A stretch of 64,000 bases of DNA, taken from the NCBI GenBank assembly GCA_963702525.1, contig CAVPCY010000017.1:99662-163661 (forward strand), in the 5' to 3' direction. A program made the position numbers and the translations under genes. The number at the start of each line of letters is the position of its first letter. Positions within the stretch are counted from its first letter, which is position 1. Below, piece by piece: positions 9,076-17,391 of this stretch. The notes under the pieces are model-generated. The model was not told the origin of the DNA. It worked only from the letters and a program-made list of their open reading frames with translations, and made no database searches. Source of the DNA: CAVPCY01 sp963702525 (GTDB lineage: Bacteria > Actinomycetota > Coriobacteriia > Anaerosomatales > PHET01).

Positions 9076-9150
9076 TACTCCGCCCCCAAGGCGCCCGTAG
9101 TGCTGAGTTGTGTGTATACCCGTGGGGGGCGGAAGTGTGCTTCGCGGCGC

Positions 9151-9396
9151 CTAGCTCTTCTTGACCGTCTCGATGCAGTTGGAGCAGACGGGGCGGCCCT
9201 TCACCTCGGTCATCTTGTCGAGCGTCTCGCCGCACAGTGCGCACGCGTCCTTGTGCTTCTGCAAGATGATGCGGTCGCCTTCAACGAAGATCGCCATCGG
9301 GTCCTTGACGCTGATGCCCAGCGTCCGACGCAACTCCATGGGAATCACGATACGGCCCAAATCGTCGACTCGCCGGACGATGCCCGTGTCGTGCAT
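9151..9396 (-). CDS. abrB: AbrB-like transition regulator with zinc-ribbon tail
   Basis: 81 residues. The N-terminal swapped-hairpin DNA-binding domain reads TGIVRRVDDLGRIVIPMELR, typical of AbrB/SpoVT regulators. The C-terminus replaces the usual AbrB tail with a two-CxxC ribbon: CALCGETLDKMTEVKGRPVC, then CIETVKKS. The ATG at 9396 follows GGAGGGG about nine bases upstream; an earlier in-frame start at 9453 has no ribosome-binding site. Position between rsmI and metG matches abrB in Bacillus subtilis, where it lies in the same order and is also transcribed opposite to metS. It likely represses transition-phase genes as a dimer or tetramer; targets are not visible here. Confidence 0.88.
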   Translation of the reverse strand: MHDTGIVRRVDDLGRIVIPMELRRTLGISVKDPMAIFVEGDRIILQKHKDACALCGETLDKMTEVKGRPVCSNCIETVKKS

Positions 9397-9521
9397 GACG
9401 ACCACCCCTCCGATGTCTGCGCGTGTGGGGAGGGCGCAAACGGTTAGAATCACTCGGTAGGCTTTCCGCTATGGCAGCTCACCTTCCAGTATTACCCACG
9501 ACCTCGGAGTCCCGAAACACG

Positions 9522-11081
9522 ATGTGCGCACAGTCTTTCTACCTCACCACGCCTATCTACTACGTGAACTCGGTGCCCCACCTCGGCACCGCCTACACGA
9601 CGGTCGCTGCCGACGCGCTCGCACGCTACCGTCGCATGCTCGGCGATGACGTGCACTTCCTGACCGGGCTCGACGAGCATGGGCAGAAGGTCGAGCAGGC
9701 GGCTACCGAGAACGGCATGACGCCACAGGCGTGGGTCGACTCCATCGCGCCCAAGTTCCAGGCGTCGTGGGAGATGCTCGACATCACCCACGATGACTTC
9801 ATCCGCACGACGCAGGAGCGCCATGAGCGCGGAGTGCAGCGTCTGGCACAGGTGCTCTACGACCGCGGTGACATCTACAAGGGACACTACGAGGGCTGGT
9901 ACTGCGTTCCCGACGAGACCTACTGGACCGAGGGCGATCTGGGCGAGGGGAGCACTTGCCCGCAGTGCGGCCGGCCCGTCGAGTTCGTCCGTGAGGACAA
10001 CTACTTCTTCAAGCTCTCGGCCTACGCCGAGGAACTGCTCGCGCTCTACGAGGCCAATCCCGATTTCATCCGCCCCGAGACCAGGCGCAACGAGGTCGTG
10101 AGCTTCGTCAAAGGCGGCCTTCGCGACCTTTCGATCTCGCGCGCCAACGTGAAGTGGGGGGTTCCGCTCCCGTGGGACCGGACGCACACGATGTATGTGT
10201 GGTTCGATGCGCTGATCAACTACATCACGGCTGTGGGATACGGAGATCCCGATAAGGCCGCCGAGTTCGAGCACCGCTGGCCCGCGCAGATCCACTTCGT
10301 GGGAAAGGACATCATCCGGTTCCACTGTGTGATCTGGCCGGCGATGCTCATGGCCGCGGGCATCCCGGTGCCCCACAGCGTGTTCGCGCATGGCTTCCTG
10401 CTCACAAAGGGCGAGAAGATGAGCAAGTCGAAGGGCAACGCGGTCTCGCCGGCTCAGCTCGTTGAGCGCTTCGGCGTCGACGGGTACCGCTACTACTTCT
10501 TGCGCGACGTGCAGTTCGGCACCGATGGCTCCGTCTCGATGGAGGCGATGGTCCAGCGCTACAACGGTGATCTGGCCAACGACTGGGGCAACCTGTGCTC
10601 TCGGCTGTTCAACATGGTCGGCAAGTACTTCGACGGCGCGGTGCCCGATCCGGCAGGCTCGCCGACGCTCACCGAGGACGACGCAGAACTGCGCGACATC
10701 GCGCTGCGTCTGCCCGAGCGTTACGACTCGGCGATGGCCTCGCTCGACTACGCCGGCGCGCTGGAGGCCACCTGGGACCTGGTCAAGCGGGCCAACCGCT
10801 ACATCGAGGACTCTGCGCCGTGGAACCTCGCGAAGTCCGAGCAGACGATGGGCCGGCTTGGTGCCGTGCTCTACAACGCGCTCGAAGCGGTCCGCATCGC
10901 CGCGCTGTTCTGCGCACCGGTCATGCCTGCCACCTCCGCCGAGGTCTGGCGGCGGCTGGAACTCGCCGACATCACCGCCGTCACCGACCTCGCTGCCGAG
11001 GCGCAGTGGGGACGGCTGCCCGTCGGCAATGCTGTCGTGAAGGGCGACCCGCTCTTCCCGCGCATCGTCGAGGACGCCTAG
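9522..11081 (+). CDS. metG: Methionyl-tRNA synthetase
   Basis: 519 residues of a class I synthetase. The HIGH-type signature lies in YYVNSVPHLGTAYTTVAAD and the KMSKS loop in GEKMSKSKGNAVSP. The zinc knuckle STCPQCGRP has only one CxxC pair, as in the single-knuckle forms. The C-terminal helical anticodon-binding domain is present; the tRNA-binding (beta-linked) domain found in longer enzymes is absent. I place the start at ATG 9522 (MCAQSFYLTTPIYY), which matches the family N-terminus, although its GGAG is 13 bases away; ATG 9471 is in frame but adds a low-complexity leader. It charges both methionine tRNAs. It precedes tatD by 15 bases, as in Bacillus. Confidence 0.95.
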   Translation: MCAQSFYLTTPIYYVNSVPHLGTAYTTVAADALARYRRMLGDDVHFLTGLDEHGQKVEQAATENGMTPQAWVDSIAPKFQASWEMLDITHDDFIRTTQERHERGVQRLAQVLYDRGDIYKGHYEGWYCVPDETYWTEGDLGEGSTCPQCGRPVEFVREDNYFFKLSAYAEELLALYEANPDFIRPETRRNEVVSFVKGGLRDLSISRANVKWGVPLPWDRTHTMYVWFDALINYITAVGYGDPDKAAEFEHRWPAQIHFVGKDIIRFHCVIWPAMLMAAGIPVPHSVFAHGFLLTKGEKMSKSKGNAVSPAQLVERFGVDGYRYYFLRDVQFGTDGSVSMEAMVQRYNGDLANDWGNLCSRLFNMVGKYFDGAVPDPAGSPTLTEDDAELRDIALRLPERYDSAMASLDYAGALEATWDLVKRANRYIEDSAPWNLAKSEQTMGRLGAVLYNALEAVRIAALFCAPVMPATSAEVWRRLELADITAVTDLAAEAQWGRLPVGNAVVKGDPLFPRIVEDA

Positions 11082-11096
11082 GCGAGGTCGGATGCC

Positions 11097-11987
11097 ATGA
11101 ACGCGCTGATTCCGCTGTTCGTCGACGGCAAGGGCCGAGAAGTCCTCGCACCGGACTTCGGGGGCGCCCCCGTCGCCGACACGCACGCGCACCTCGACAT
11201 GCTCGAAGATCCCGCGCTCGCGCTCGCGAGAGCGGCGCTTGCGGGAGTGCGCTTCGTGGCCACCGTGGCAGATGTCACCGAGGACGCATGGCGCACCTTC
11301 GACGAGCTGCCCAGCTGGCTGTCGAACGCCGCCGAGATGCTTCGCTCGGCAGGCCGAGAAGACCTCGAGCTCCCGAGAGTCCGCGTCGTGGTGGGGGCGC
11401 ATCCGCACAACGCCAAGGAGTGGAGCGCAGAACGGGAGGCGGAGTTCCGCCGACTTGCTGCGGATCCGCTGACCTGTGCGGTAGGGGAGATGGGACTGGA
11501 CTACCACTACGATCACTCACCGCGTGACGTCCAGCGAGACCGCTTCGCCACGCATCTTGAGCTGGCCCGAGAGTACGGTCTGCCCGCCGTCGTGCATCTG
11601 CGCGAAGCACACGACGACGGCCTGGCCATCCTGCGCGAGCACGGCGTCCCATCGGCCGGGTGCGTCCTGCACTGCTTCAATCTGGGGCCTGAGGTGATGG
11701 CGCCGTTCCTTGCGCTGGGTTGCCACGTCAGCTTCGCGGGACCCGTCACCTTCAAGAAGGCCGAGGAGGTCCGCTCATCGGCTCGCGAGGTGCCGGCAGG
11801 CCGGCTGCTCACCGAAACCGACTGCCCGTTCATGGCTCCCGAGCCGTTCAGGGGCACGAAGAACGAGCCCGCGCTGGTGGTGTTCACAGCCGGCATGCTG
11901 GCCAGATCCCGCGCCGAGGATCCGTCGGAGTTCGCCGTCACCGCCTTCGACGCGGCCCGTTCGCTGTTTGACGGTGGGCGACGATGA
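11097..11987 (+). CDS. tatD: TatD-family metal-dependent hydrolase
   Basis: 296 residues, TIM-barrel metallohydrolase. Metal ligands are visible in order: VADTHAHLDML (HxH), VGEMGLDYHYDHSP (Glu), PAVVHLREAHDD (His), CVLHCFNLG (His) and LLTETDCPFMAPEPFRG (Asp). TatD proteins act as cytosolic 3'-5' DNases or repair nucleases, and some have D-aminoacyl-tRNA-type activity, so substrate is not certain. It has an N-terminal extension of about 25 residues before the HxH strand, longer than usual. The ATG follows GAGG. Its last four bases (ATGA) overlap the start of the flavoprotein gene, so the two are coupled. It is the yabD position of the Bacillus order. Confidence 0.9.
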   Translation: MNALIPLFVDGKGREVLAPDFGGAPVADTHAHLDMLEDPALALARAALAGVRFVATVADVTEDAWRTFDELPSWLSNAAEMLRSAGREDLELPRVRVVVGAHPHNAKEWSAEREAEFRRLAADPLTCAVGEMGLDYHYDHSPRDVQRDRFATHLELAREYGLPAVVHLREAHDDGLAILREHGVPSAGCVLHCFNLGPEVMAPFLALGCHVSFAGPVTFKKAEEVRSSAREVPAGRLLTETDCPFMAPEPFRGTKNEPALVVFTAGMLARSRAEDPSEFAVTAFDAARSLFDGGRR

Positions 11988-12586
11988 GTGGCTCCGCGCG
12001 CGTCCTGTGCATCGCGGGCAGTCCGCGCCGCAACGGCAACTCGGACCGGCTCCTTGATTCGCTCGCCAAAGGCGTCGCGGAGGCGGGGGGCGATCCCCTG
12101 CGGCTTGTCGCGGCGGACGCGGGCATCGCGCCGTGCCGCGGCTGTCACCGCTGCTCGAAAGATGGCCAGTGCGTGGTGCGCGACGGAATGGACGACGTGT
12201 ACCGCATGCTCGACTCGGCCGACGCGATAGCGATAGCCACGCCGGTGTTCTTCGCGACCGTGCCCGCCGTGCTCAAAGCGATGTACGACCGCTGCCAGCC
12301 CTACTGGGCACGCCGCTACGTGCTGGGAGAGCCACCACCCGTGCGCAAGCGGCCCGGCGCTCTGCTGGTTGTGGGCGGCGGTGGCGATCCGTTCGGAACG
12401 ACGTGCGCGGTCACTCCGACGAACAGCATCTTCGGGGTGCTCGGTGTCTCACTCGACCACGTTCTTGAGGTGCTCGGCCCCGACGAACCCCGCGACATCG
12501 AGCGCTACCCGGACGAGCTCGGTCGGGCGCATGCGATCGGTCTGGAGCTCGGTCACGGCGCCTCCGGAGCGCCCGTGCACGGCTAG
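11984..12586 (+). CDS. NADPH-dependent FMN reductase-like flavoprotein
   Basis: 200 residues of the flavodoxin-fold FMN reductase / iron-sulfur flavoprotein group. The FMN phosphate loop is ISPRR-like: IAGSPRRNGNSDRLL. A Cys cluster CRGCHRCSKDGQCVV follows at residues about 51-65; in iron-sulfur flavoproteins a compact CxxC...C motif here binds a 4Fe-4S cluster. The isoalloxazine-binding segment is ATPVFFATVPAVLKAMYDR. The reaction is probably low-potential electron transfer or quinone/metal reduction in the cytosol. Start ATG overlaps the tatD stop. It has no counterpart at this place in the Bacillus order. Confidence 0.83.
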   Translation: MSGSARVLCIAGSPRRNGNSDRLLDSLAKGVAEAGGDPLRLVAADAGIAPCRGCHRCSKDGQCVVRDGMDDVYRMLDSADAIAIATPVFFATVPAVLKAMYDRCQPYWARRYVLGEPPPVRKRPGALLVVGGGGDPFGTTCAVTPTNSIFGVLGVSLDHVLEVLGPDEPRDIERYPDELGRAHAIGLELGHGASGAPVHG

Positions 12587-12717
12587 CCTCGCGGGCTCTT
12601 CTCGGCTGCGTTCCGTGGCGACCTGCGTGTTTGCGTCGAGTCCGGCGTCGCGGTAGCATCGGAACTCCCCCTCTGTTACCGGGGCGTTGCCGTACCGTCG
12701 ATTTCGCGAGGGATTTG

Positions 12718-13743
12718 ATGCGGGTCCGAACCAGGCGTTCGGCCCGGTCTCTCAAGCCACAACACATCGCCGCAGCCGCCATTCCACTACTGATCGTCAC
12801 ACTGAGCGTGACCGGGTTCATGTGGGCACAGAAGGACGTCACAGTCGTCGTCGACGGCCGTGCTGTCCGAGTGCAGACTCAGGCCTCAGATGTGGCACAG
12901 GCTCTCGCGGACGCCGAAGTGACGGTTGACGGCAACGACATGGTCACTCCGCCCCGCACGAGCGACATCGAGTCGGGGGACACCGTTGTCGTGCGGCACT
13001 CCGTTCCCGTCACGGTCGATCTCGGTCAGGACGAGGTCGAGGTCGATGTGGTGGGCGACACTGTCGCCGACGCGCTCGTTGCCGCCGGCGCTGAGACGAT
13101 GGACACCACTGCGGTCACTCCGCCGCTCGAGCAACCCCTTGAGCCGGGGATGACGATCGCCGTGCCGGCGGTCTTCACTCGCATCACGAGTGAGGAGCAG
13201 ACGCTCACTCCAAGAGTCGAGCTGCAAGCGGACTCGTCGCTGCCCAAGGGCGAGCGGCGTGTCATCACCGGCGGGTCTCCCGGGAAGATGCTGTGCGTCT
13301 ATCGGGTGACGGTCAATGACGGCGTCGAGGGCACCCCCACCCTGAGTGCTCAGCGGGTCCTCGACCCATCGGCACCGCGGATCGTCGCGGTGGGCACCGG
13401 CGCACGCCGAACCGCCCGACGTGCGGCGTTCGTCCGCCATAGGGTCCCCAAGCCACCCAAGACCGGTCGGAAGATGCGTGTGGAGACGACCGCATATTCG
13501 CCGAGGGAACCCGGGTTGGACTTCGTCACGGCGACCGGCGCGCGTGCCCGCCACGGTGTGATCGCCGTCGACCCGCGAGTGATCCCGCTTGGCACGCACG
13601 TCTACGTCCCGGGCTATGGGTACGCCGTGGCCGCGGATACCGGCGGCGCGATCAAGGGGCGTCGCGTCGACCTGTGCTTCGAGACGGTTGCCGAGTGCGA
13701 CCGTTGGGGCCGCCGCGACGTCACGATCATCGTCCTCGACTGA
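12718..13743 (+). CDS. yabE: YabE-like DUF348-G5-3D cell-wall protein
   Basis: 341 residues. A basic cytoplasmic tip and one signal-anchor (IPLLIVTLSVTGFMWA) precede two DUF348 repeats (VTVVVDGRAVRVQTQASDV; VTVDLGQDEVEVDVVGDTV), a G5 domain (about 155-225, from TRITSEEQTLTP) and a C-terminal 3D domain with its three aspartates in GVIAVDPRVIPLGTHVYVPG and AADTGGAIKGRRVDLCF. The 3D domain is a lytic transglycosylase fold like MltA/Sps, so the protein probably cleaves peptidoglycan outside the membrane, as proposed for resuscitation and stationary-phase survival factors. The ATG at 12718 has GAGGG five bases upstream. rnmV, which lies between yabE and ksgA in Bacillus, is missing. Confidence 0.88.
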   Translation: MRVRTRRSARSLKPQHIAAAAIPLLIVTLSVTGFMWAQKDVTVVVDGRAVRVQTQASDVAQALADAEVTVDGNDMVTPPRTSDIESGDTVVVRHSVPVTVDLGQDEVEVDVVGDTVADALVAAGAETMDTTAVTPPLEQPLEPGMTIAVPAVFTRITSEEQTLTPRVELQADSSLPKGERRVITGGSPGKMLCVYRVTVNDGVEGTPTLSAQRVLDPSAPRIVAVGTGARRTARRAAFVRHRVPKPPKTGRKMRVETTAYSPREPGLDFVTATGARARHGVIAVDPRVIPLGTHVYVPGYGYAVAADTGGAIKGRRVDLCFETVAECDRWGRRDVTIIVLD

Positions 13744-13745
13744 CG

Positions 13746-14597
13746 GTGCCGGCATCTCCTCTCGCCAGTCCGCGCGCCACGCTCGCCGTACTCGAGCGTC
13801 ATGGGCTGCATACCAAGAAGCGGCTCGGCCAGCACTTCCTCGTCGACGACAACGTCGTGGGGCGGATCCTGGCGCTGGCGGATCTCTCCGGAAACGAGAC
13901 GGTGCTTGAGGTGGGTCCGGGCATCGGCACGTTGACCGTCGCATTGTGCACTGCGGCGGGCGCGGTCGTGGCCGTGGAGCGTGACTCGGATCTTGAGGCG
14001 GCTCTTGCCGAGACGACCGTCGGATGTCCGCGGCTCGCGGTGGTGCACGCCGACGCCGTGAGCGTGGCCGCCGACCAGATCAGCGCTCCGTTCGGCCCGC
14101 CCGAAGCGCTCGTCGCCAATCTGCCCTACGCCGTAGCGGCGACGGTCGTTCTGCGATGCTTCGAGGCGCTCCCGGAGATACGTCAAGTCACCGTGATGGT
14201 GCAGGCCGAGGTGGCCGACCGCATGATGGCGGTACCGGGCACCAAGGACTACGGCTCGTACACCGTCAAGCTTCAGTTGCGTGCCAGACCGGCCGGCCGT
14301 TTCGCAGTGGCCAGGAGCTGCTTCTTGCCGCCTCCGCGCGTCGATTCCGCGGTCCTCAGGCTCGAGAGGATCGATCCGCCTGCGCCCCCGCATCTGGTGC
14401 AGGCGGCCTGCCGAGTGGCCGATGCCGCCTTCGCTCAGAGGCGCAAGACGCTTCGGAACTCCCTGCGCGCGGCACTGCAGGTCGATGCCGGCATCCTCGA
14501 CCGGGCGCTTCTGAGAAGCGGAGTCGACGGCACTGTTCGGGCCGAGACGCTGCCCCCCGAAACGTTCCTGGCGCTGGCGCGGGAACTCCAGGGCTAG
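13746..14597 (+). CDS. rsmA: 16S rRNA dimethyladenosine transferase
   Basis: 283 residues of RsmA/KsgA, which dimethylates A1518 and A1519 of 16S rRNA. Motifs: LGQHFLVDDNVVGRIL (N-terminal), LEVGPGIGTLTVALC (SAM-binding motif I), VANLPYAVAATVV (motif IV, NLPY), and a C-terminal RNA-binding helical domain with AAFAQRRKTLRNSLR. The GTG at 13746 is two bases after the yabE stop; the open frame continues upstream to 13674 but only inside yabE, so GTG is preferred. Residues before GQHFL are about ten longer than in the Bacillus enzyme. Confidence 0.95.
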   Translation: MPASPLASPRATLAVLERHGLHTKKRLGQHFLVDDNVVGRILALADLSGNETVLEVGPGIGTLTVALCTAAGAVVAVERDSDLEAALAETTVGCPRLAVVHADAVSVAADQISAPFGPPEALVANLPYAVAATVVLRCFEALPEIRQVTVMVQAEVADRMMAVPGTKDYGSYTVKLQLRARPAGRFAVARSCFLPPPRVDSAVLRLERIDPPAPPHLVQAACRVADAAFAQRRKTLRNSLRAALQVDAGILDRALLRSGVDGTVRAETLPPETFLALARELQG

Positions 14598-14739
14598 CGG
14601 TTCCTGACGCGGCCTGCCGGGTATCGGTCGGGGGACGAGCGGTCGCAATATGCCGAAGAACGGTAAGCATACCTTAACGCCCGCCGAACTCCGTGCGTGA
14701 AACGCGGAGCGTGGACTAGCAATTCCGCCGCTCGTCGGC

Positions 14740-14745
14740 TATAAT
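14740..14745 (+). promoter_or_regulatory. Possible -10 box upstream of veg
   Basis: A perfect TATAAT lies about 30 bases before the veg start in a 177-base gap after rsmA. No convincing -35 hexamer sits at 17 bases (tagcaa); a TGGACT is present but spaced 22 bases. Strong expression would suit Veg, which in Bacillus has one of the strongest sigma-A promoters. Confidence 0.5.
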
Positions 14746-14774
14746 CACCGCTTGAGCGAAGGAGGTTCCATTAC

Positions 14775-15056
14775 ATGGACCTAACACGGCAGGTCGAGGT
14801 AGTTGGACGTATCCGGTCCGACCTCGAGGAACTGACCGGTGCCCGTATCAAGGTTCGGGCGAACATGGGGCGTTCCAAGATCGTGGAGCGGGAGGGGATT
14901 CTCATGCAGACCCACCCCGCCCTCTTTGTGGTCGAAGTGCAGGAGAAGCGCGAGCGCACCGCACGCGCAAGCTACCAGTACGTCGACGTTCTCACCGGGA
15001 CGGTCGAGCTGACCCATCCGGAGAGCGGCGAGACCCTGTTCCCCTGGCTCAACTAG
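14775..15056 (+). CDS. veg: Veg family protein
   Basis: 93 residues, full length for the family: DLTRQVEVVGRIRSDLEELT, GARIKVRANMGRSKIVEREG, and YQYVDVLTGTVELTHPE. Veg is a small beta-barrel (SH3-like) protein known from Bacillus, where it influences biofilm matrix genes; the biochemical function is not settled. It is mostly a Firmicutes gene, so its presence with the same neighbours (ksgA before, ispE after) is notable in a GC-rich genome. The start has an excellent AAGGAGGT upstream. It is followed by a terminator-like hairpin. Confidence 0.93.
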   Translation: MDLTRQVEVVGRIRSDLEELTGARIKVRANMGRSKIVEREGILMQTHPALFVVEVQEKRERTARASYQYVDVLTGTVELTHPESGETLFPWLN

Positions 15057-15082
15057 CCAGGAACCGATACCCGGTCGAGACC

Positions 15083-15109
15083 GAGCGCGGCCCACACGGG
15101 TCCGCGCTC
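15083..15109 (+). terminator. Rho-independent terminator-like hairpin after veg
   Basis: Stem GAGCGCGG pairs with CCGCGCTC, with an additional inner CCC/GGG pair, followed by GTTCGTTT. It lies between the veg stop and the ispE start, so readthrough could still feed ispE. Confidence 0.65.
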
Positions 15110-15126
15110 GTTCGTTTGGGGGAAGC

Positions 15127-16017
15127 GTGCTGCGCATAACCGCGCCCGCGAAGGTCAACCTTCATCTTGCGATCGGCGCTCGCCGCGCCGACGGCTACCA
15201 CGAGCTCGTGGGAGTCTTCCATGCGCTCGAGCTTGCGGACGTTGTCTGTATGGAGCCGGCGGGTGCACTCGCCCTCGAATGCAATGCGGATGTAGGAGCG
15301 AAGCCCCGGCACAATCTCGCTTATCGTGCCGCTGAGGCGATGGGAGCAGCCTTCGAGCGCGAGCCGGCCGTGCGCATCGTGCTGGAGAAGCGCATCCCGC
15401 ACGGTGCGGGACTCGGCGGCGGCTCCTCTGACGCAGCTGCGGTGATCGCGGGACTCGCGACGATGTGGGGGGTCGATCCCGAAGACCCCCGCTGTCTTGC
15501 AGCCGGCTCCTCGGTCGGTGCCGACGTGCCGTTCTTCCTCACCCGTGGCGGCTGCGCGCTGATGACCGGGCGCGGCGATGTGATCGAGCGAGCCGTCCGT
15601 GCGCTTGACGGCGTTCCGATCGTTCTGGTGAAGCCCCCCGAGCCCGTGTCCACAGCGGCTGCCTACGCTGCGTTCGACGACGACCCGCAGCCGGCTGCCT
15701 CGCCCGCGGGAGTCATCGCCGCTCTCGAGAACCGGGATGTTGCGGTGCTTGGTGCCGCACTGTTCAACAACATGACCGCGGCATCGGCGGCGGTAGTGCC
15801 CGCAGTCGCCGAAGCGCTAGCATGGATACGTTCGCACGATGGAGTGTTCGGCGCGGCGGTCGCAGGCTCGGGCTCCGCCGTCTTCGCTATGGTGGGCGAC
15901 GGTCGGGCGGCCCAGGTCGTGGCCAGTGCGGGCGCGGCTAAGGGATGGTGGACCGCGGCAACCAGCTTAGCTGCAAGCGGCGTTCAGGTGCACGGCGACA
16001 CGAGGGGCTTCGAGTGA
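15127..16017 (+). CDS. ispE: 4-diphosphocytidyl-2-C-methyl-D-erythritol kinase
   Basis: 296 residues of the GHMP kinase family, fourth step of the non-mevalonate (MEP) isoprenoid pathway. Motifs: APAKVNLHLAIGARRADGYH at the N-terminus, the ATP loop PHGAGLGGGSSDAAAVIAG, and the C-terminal AGSGSAVFAMVGDG. The catalytic Lys is in PAKVN and the Asp is in GSSDAA. The GTG at 15127 has GGGGGAAG upstream. Its last four bases overlap the GTG of the next gene. ispE follows veg in Bacillus too. Confidence 0.93.
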   Translation: MLRITAPAKVNLHLAIGARRADGYHELVGVFHALELADVVCMEPAGALALECNADVGAKPRHNLAYRAAEAMGAAFEREPAVRIVLEKRIPHGAGLGGGSSDAAAVIAGLATMWGVDPEDPRCLAAGSSVGADVPFFLTRGGCALMTGRGDVIERAVRALDGVPIVLVKPPEPVSTAAAYAAFDDDPQPAASPAGVIAALENRDVAVLGAALFNNMTAASAAVVPAVAEALAWIRSHDGVFGAAVAGSGSAVFAMVGDGRAAQVVASAGAAKGWWTAATSLAASGVQVHGDTRGFE

Positions 16018-16796
16018 AGGTCGATGCGGTAGTTCTGGCTGGTGGTGACGGTGGGGTCATAGACCCGAGGGTCCACATCAAGGGCCTTGTGCCGGTCGCC
16101 GGCAAGCCGATGGTCGAATGGGTGGTCGACGCGCTTCGCTCGGCCGAGCTTGTCGAGCAGATCGCCGTCGTTGTGCCGACCGCCGAGAACCTCGGTGCGT
16201 GGGTCAACAAGGCCGACAAGATCGTTGTGAGTGACGGTCGGTTCGTCGACAACGGCATCGCGGGCGTCAACTCGTTTCGCAACGACCGGTGCGTCCTGGT
16301 GACGACGGGAGACCTGCCGGCGCTGACGCCAGAGGCGGTCGACGACTTCATCACCCAGTCCCTCGAGCGCGACGCGGACTTCAGCTACCCGCTCGTGCGC
16401 AAGGAAGACATGCTCGCGCAGTTTCCCGGATCGGAGCGCACGTTCGTCAAGATAGCGGGCGGGCGTGTCACGGGCGGCAACATGATGGTGCTCTCCCCCG
16501 ACCTCGTTGTGAAGGCTCGAGAGATCGGGCAGCGCTTCTTCGATACCCGCAAGAGCCCTGTGAAGATGGCGCGCGTGGTGGGCCTGAAGTTCATGTACAA
16601 GATGGCGATGGGCACGCTCGATCCCGCGGATGTCGAAGCCAAACTCGGCGAGCTTCTCGGCGGGACATGCGCAGCGATCTACACGCCTCACGCGTCTATC
16701 GGCGCGGACGTGGACAAGCCCATCGACCTCGTCGTTTCAGAAAGAGTAATGTTCGAGCGGCGTGCCGGTAGGATAACCGGGGGCGCTGCAGAATAG
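16014..16796 (+). CDS. MobA/GlmU-like nucleotidyltransferase, substrate unknown
   Basis: 260 residues of the NTP-transferase Rossmann family. The N-terminal nucleotide loop is DAVVLAGGDGG, where the usual GxGTRM is altered (GGDGGVIDPRVHIKG), followed by LVPVAGKPMVEWVVDALRSA. The metal-binding aspartate is in LVTTGDLPALTPEAV. Such enzymes transfer a nucleotidyl group to a sugar-phosphate, polyol-phosphate or cofactor. It starts with GTG overlapping ispE by four bases and sits 64 bases before spoVG, where Bacillus has purR-yabJ. It could work in cell-surface sugar or molybdenum cofactor metabolism; sequence alone does not decide. Confidence 0.8.
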   Translation: MKVDAVVLAGGDGGVIDPRVHIKGLVPVAGKPMVEWVVDALRSAELVEQIAVVVPTAENLGAWVNKADKIVVSDGRFVDNGIAGVNSFRNDRCVLVTTGDLPALTPEAVDDFITQSLERDADFSYPLVRKEDMLAQFPGSERTFVKIAGGRVTGGNMMVLSPDLVVKAREIGQRFFDTRKSPVKMARVVGLKFMYKMAMGTLDPADVEAKLGELLGGTCAAIYTPHASIGADVDKPIDLVVSERVMFERRAGRITGGAAE

Positions 16797-16860
16797 CGTC
16801 AACAGGGTGGATGACGGTCGGGGGACCGTCTCAACAAGTTGTGCCGGCAAAGGGGGAGAG

Positions 16861-17169
16861 ATGGACATCACGAAGGTCACCCTGCGTCCGGTTGCGATGA
16901 ACAAGGTGGTCGCGATCGCCAGCATCGTGATCGACGACAGCTTCGTGGTTCACGATCTGCGCGTCGTCAACGGTGACAAGGGACTGTTCGTCGCGATGCC
17001 GTCTCGCAAGCTACCCAATGGGGACTTCCGAGACATCTGTCATCCCATCAGCACGGACGCCCGCAATGGGATACAAGAGGCTGTGCTGGCCCAGTTCATC
17101 AGCGAGGGCGGGGTTGATGCCTTCGCGGCCGCTGCCGAGGCACAAGAGCCGGTCTCGGCCGAAGTCTGA
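16861..17169 (+). CDS. spoVG: SpoVG family RNA-binding regulator
   Basis: 102 residues. MDITKVTLRPVAMNKVVAIA, IDDSFVVHDLRVVNGDKGLF and AMPSRKLPNGDFRDICHPI are hallmark SpoVG segments. SpoVG binds RNA and DNA site-specifically and modulates cell-division, capsule and virulence genes in Firmicutes and spirochaetes. The ATG at 16861 has GGGGGAG; an upstream in-frame start adds unrelated residues. No sporulation gene set is visible nearby, so it is likely a general post-transcriptional regulator. In Bacillus it sits just before glmU, as here, with a tRNA-Gln inserted between them. Confidence 0.93.
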   Translation: MDITKVTLRPVAMNKVVAIASIVIDDSFVVHDLRVVNGDKGLFVAMPSRKLPNGDFRDICHPISTDARNGIQEAVLAQFISEGGVDAFAAAAEAQEPVSAEV

Positions 17170-17266
17170 AGTATCCCGCGTCATCGGCGGCCCGTGAGCC
17201 CGCGCGGCAATCCGGCCGGACCGGTTGACGCGCCTTCCGGGCACTCCCTACACTTCTCGGGCGCGT

Positions 17267-17340
17267 TGGGGCATCGTTCAACGGCAGGACCCGGGATTTT
17301 GGTTCCCGTGATCCAGGTTCGAATCCTGGTGCCCCAGCCA
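17267..17340 (+). tRNA. tRNA-Gln (anticodon TTG)
   Basis: Acceptor TGGGGCA pairs with TGCCCCA, discriminator G, and CCA is encoded. The anticodon stem CGGGA/TCCCG encloses TTTTGGT, giving anticodon TTG. The T arm CCAGG-TTCGAAT-CCTGG is regular. It lies in the gap between spoVG and glmU. Confidence 0.96.
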
Positions 17341-17391
17341 CTCACCTATACTCGCGCTAGGCGCGCAGTCTACCTACAGGGGGAGCCCGCC

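Noticed and set aside
9397..9521. T-box or SAM riboswitch before metG
   Set aside because: The gap is short and lacks T-box AGGGTGG or SAM-riboswitch helices.
9492..11516. A 674-codon open frame on the strand opposite metG and tatD
   Set aside because: Antisense to two well-recognised genes; long shadow frames are usual at high GC, and it shows no recognisable domain.
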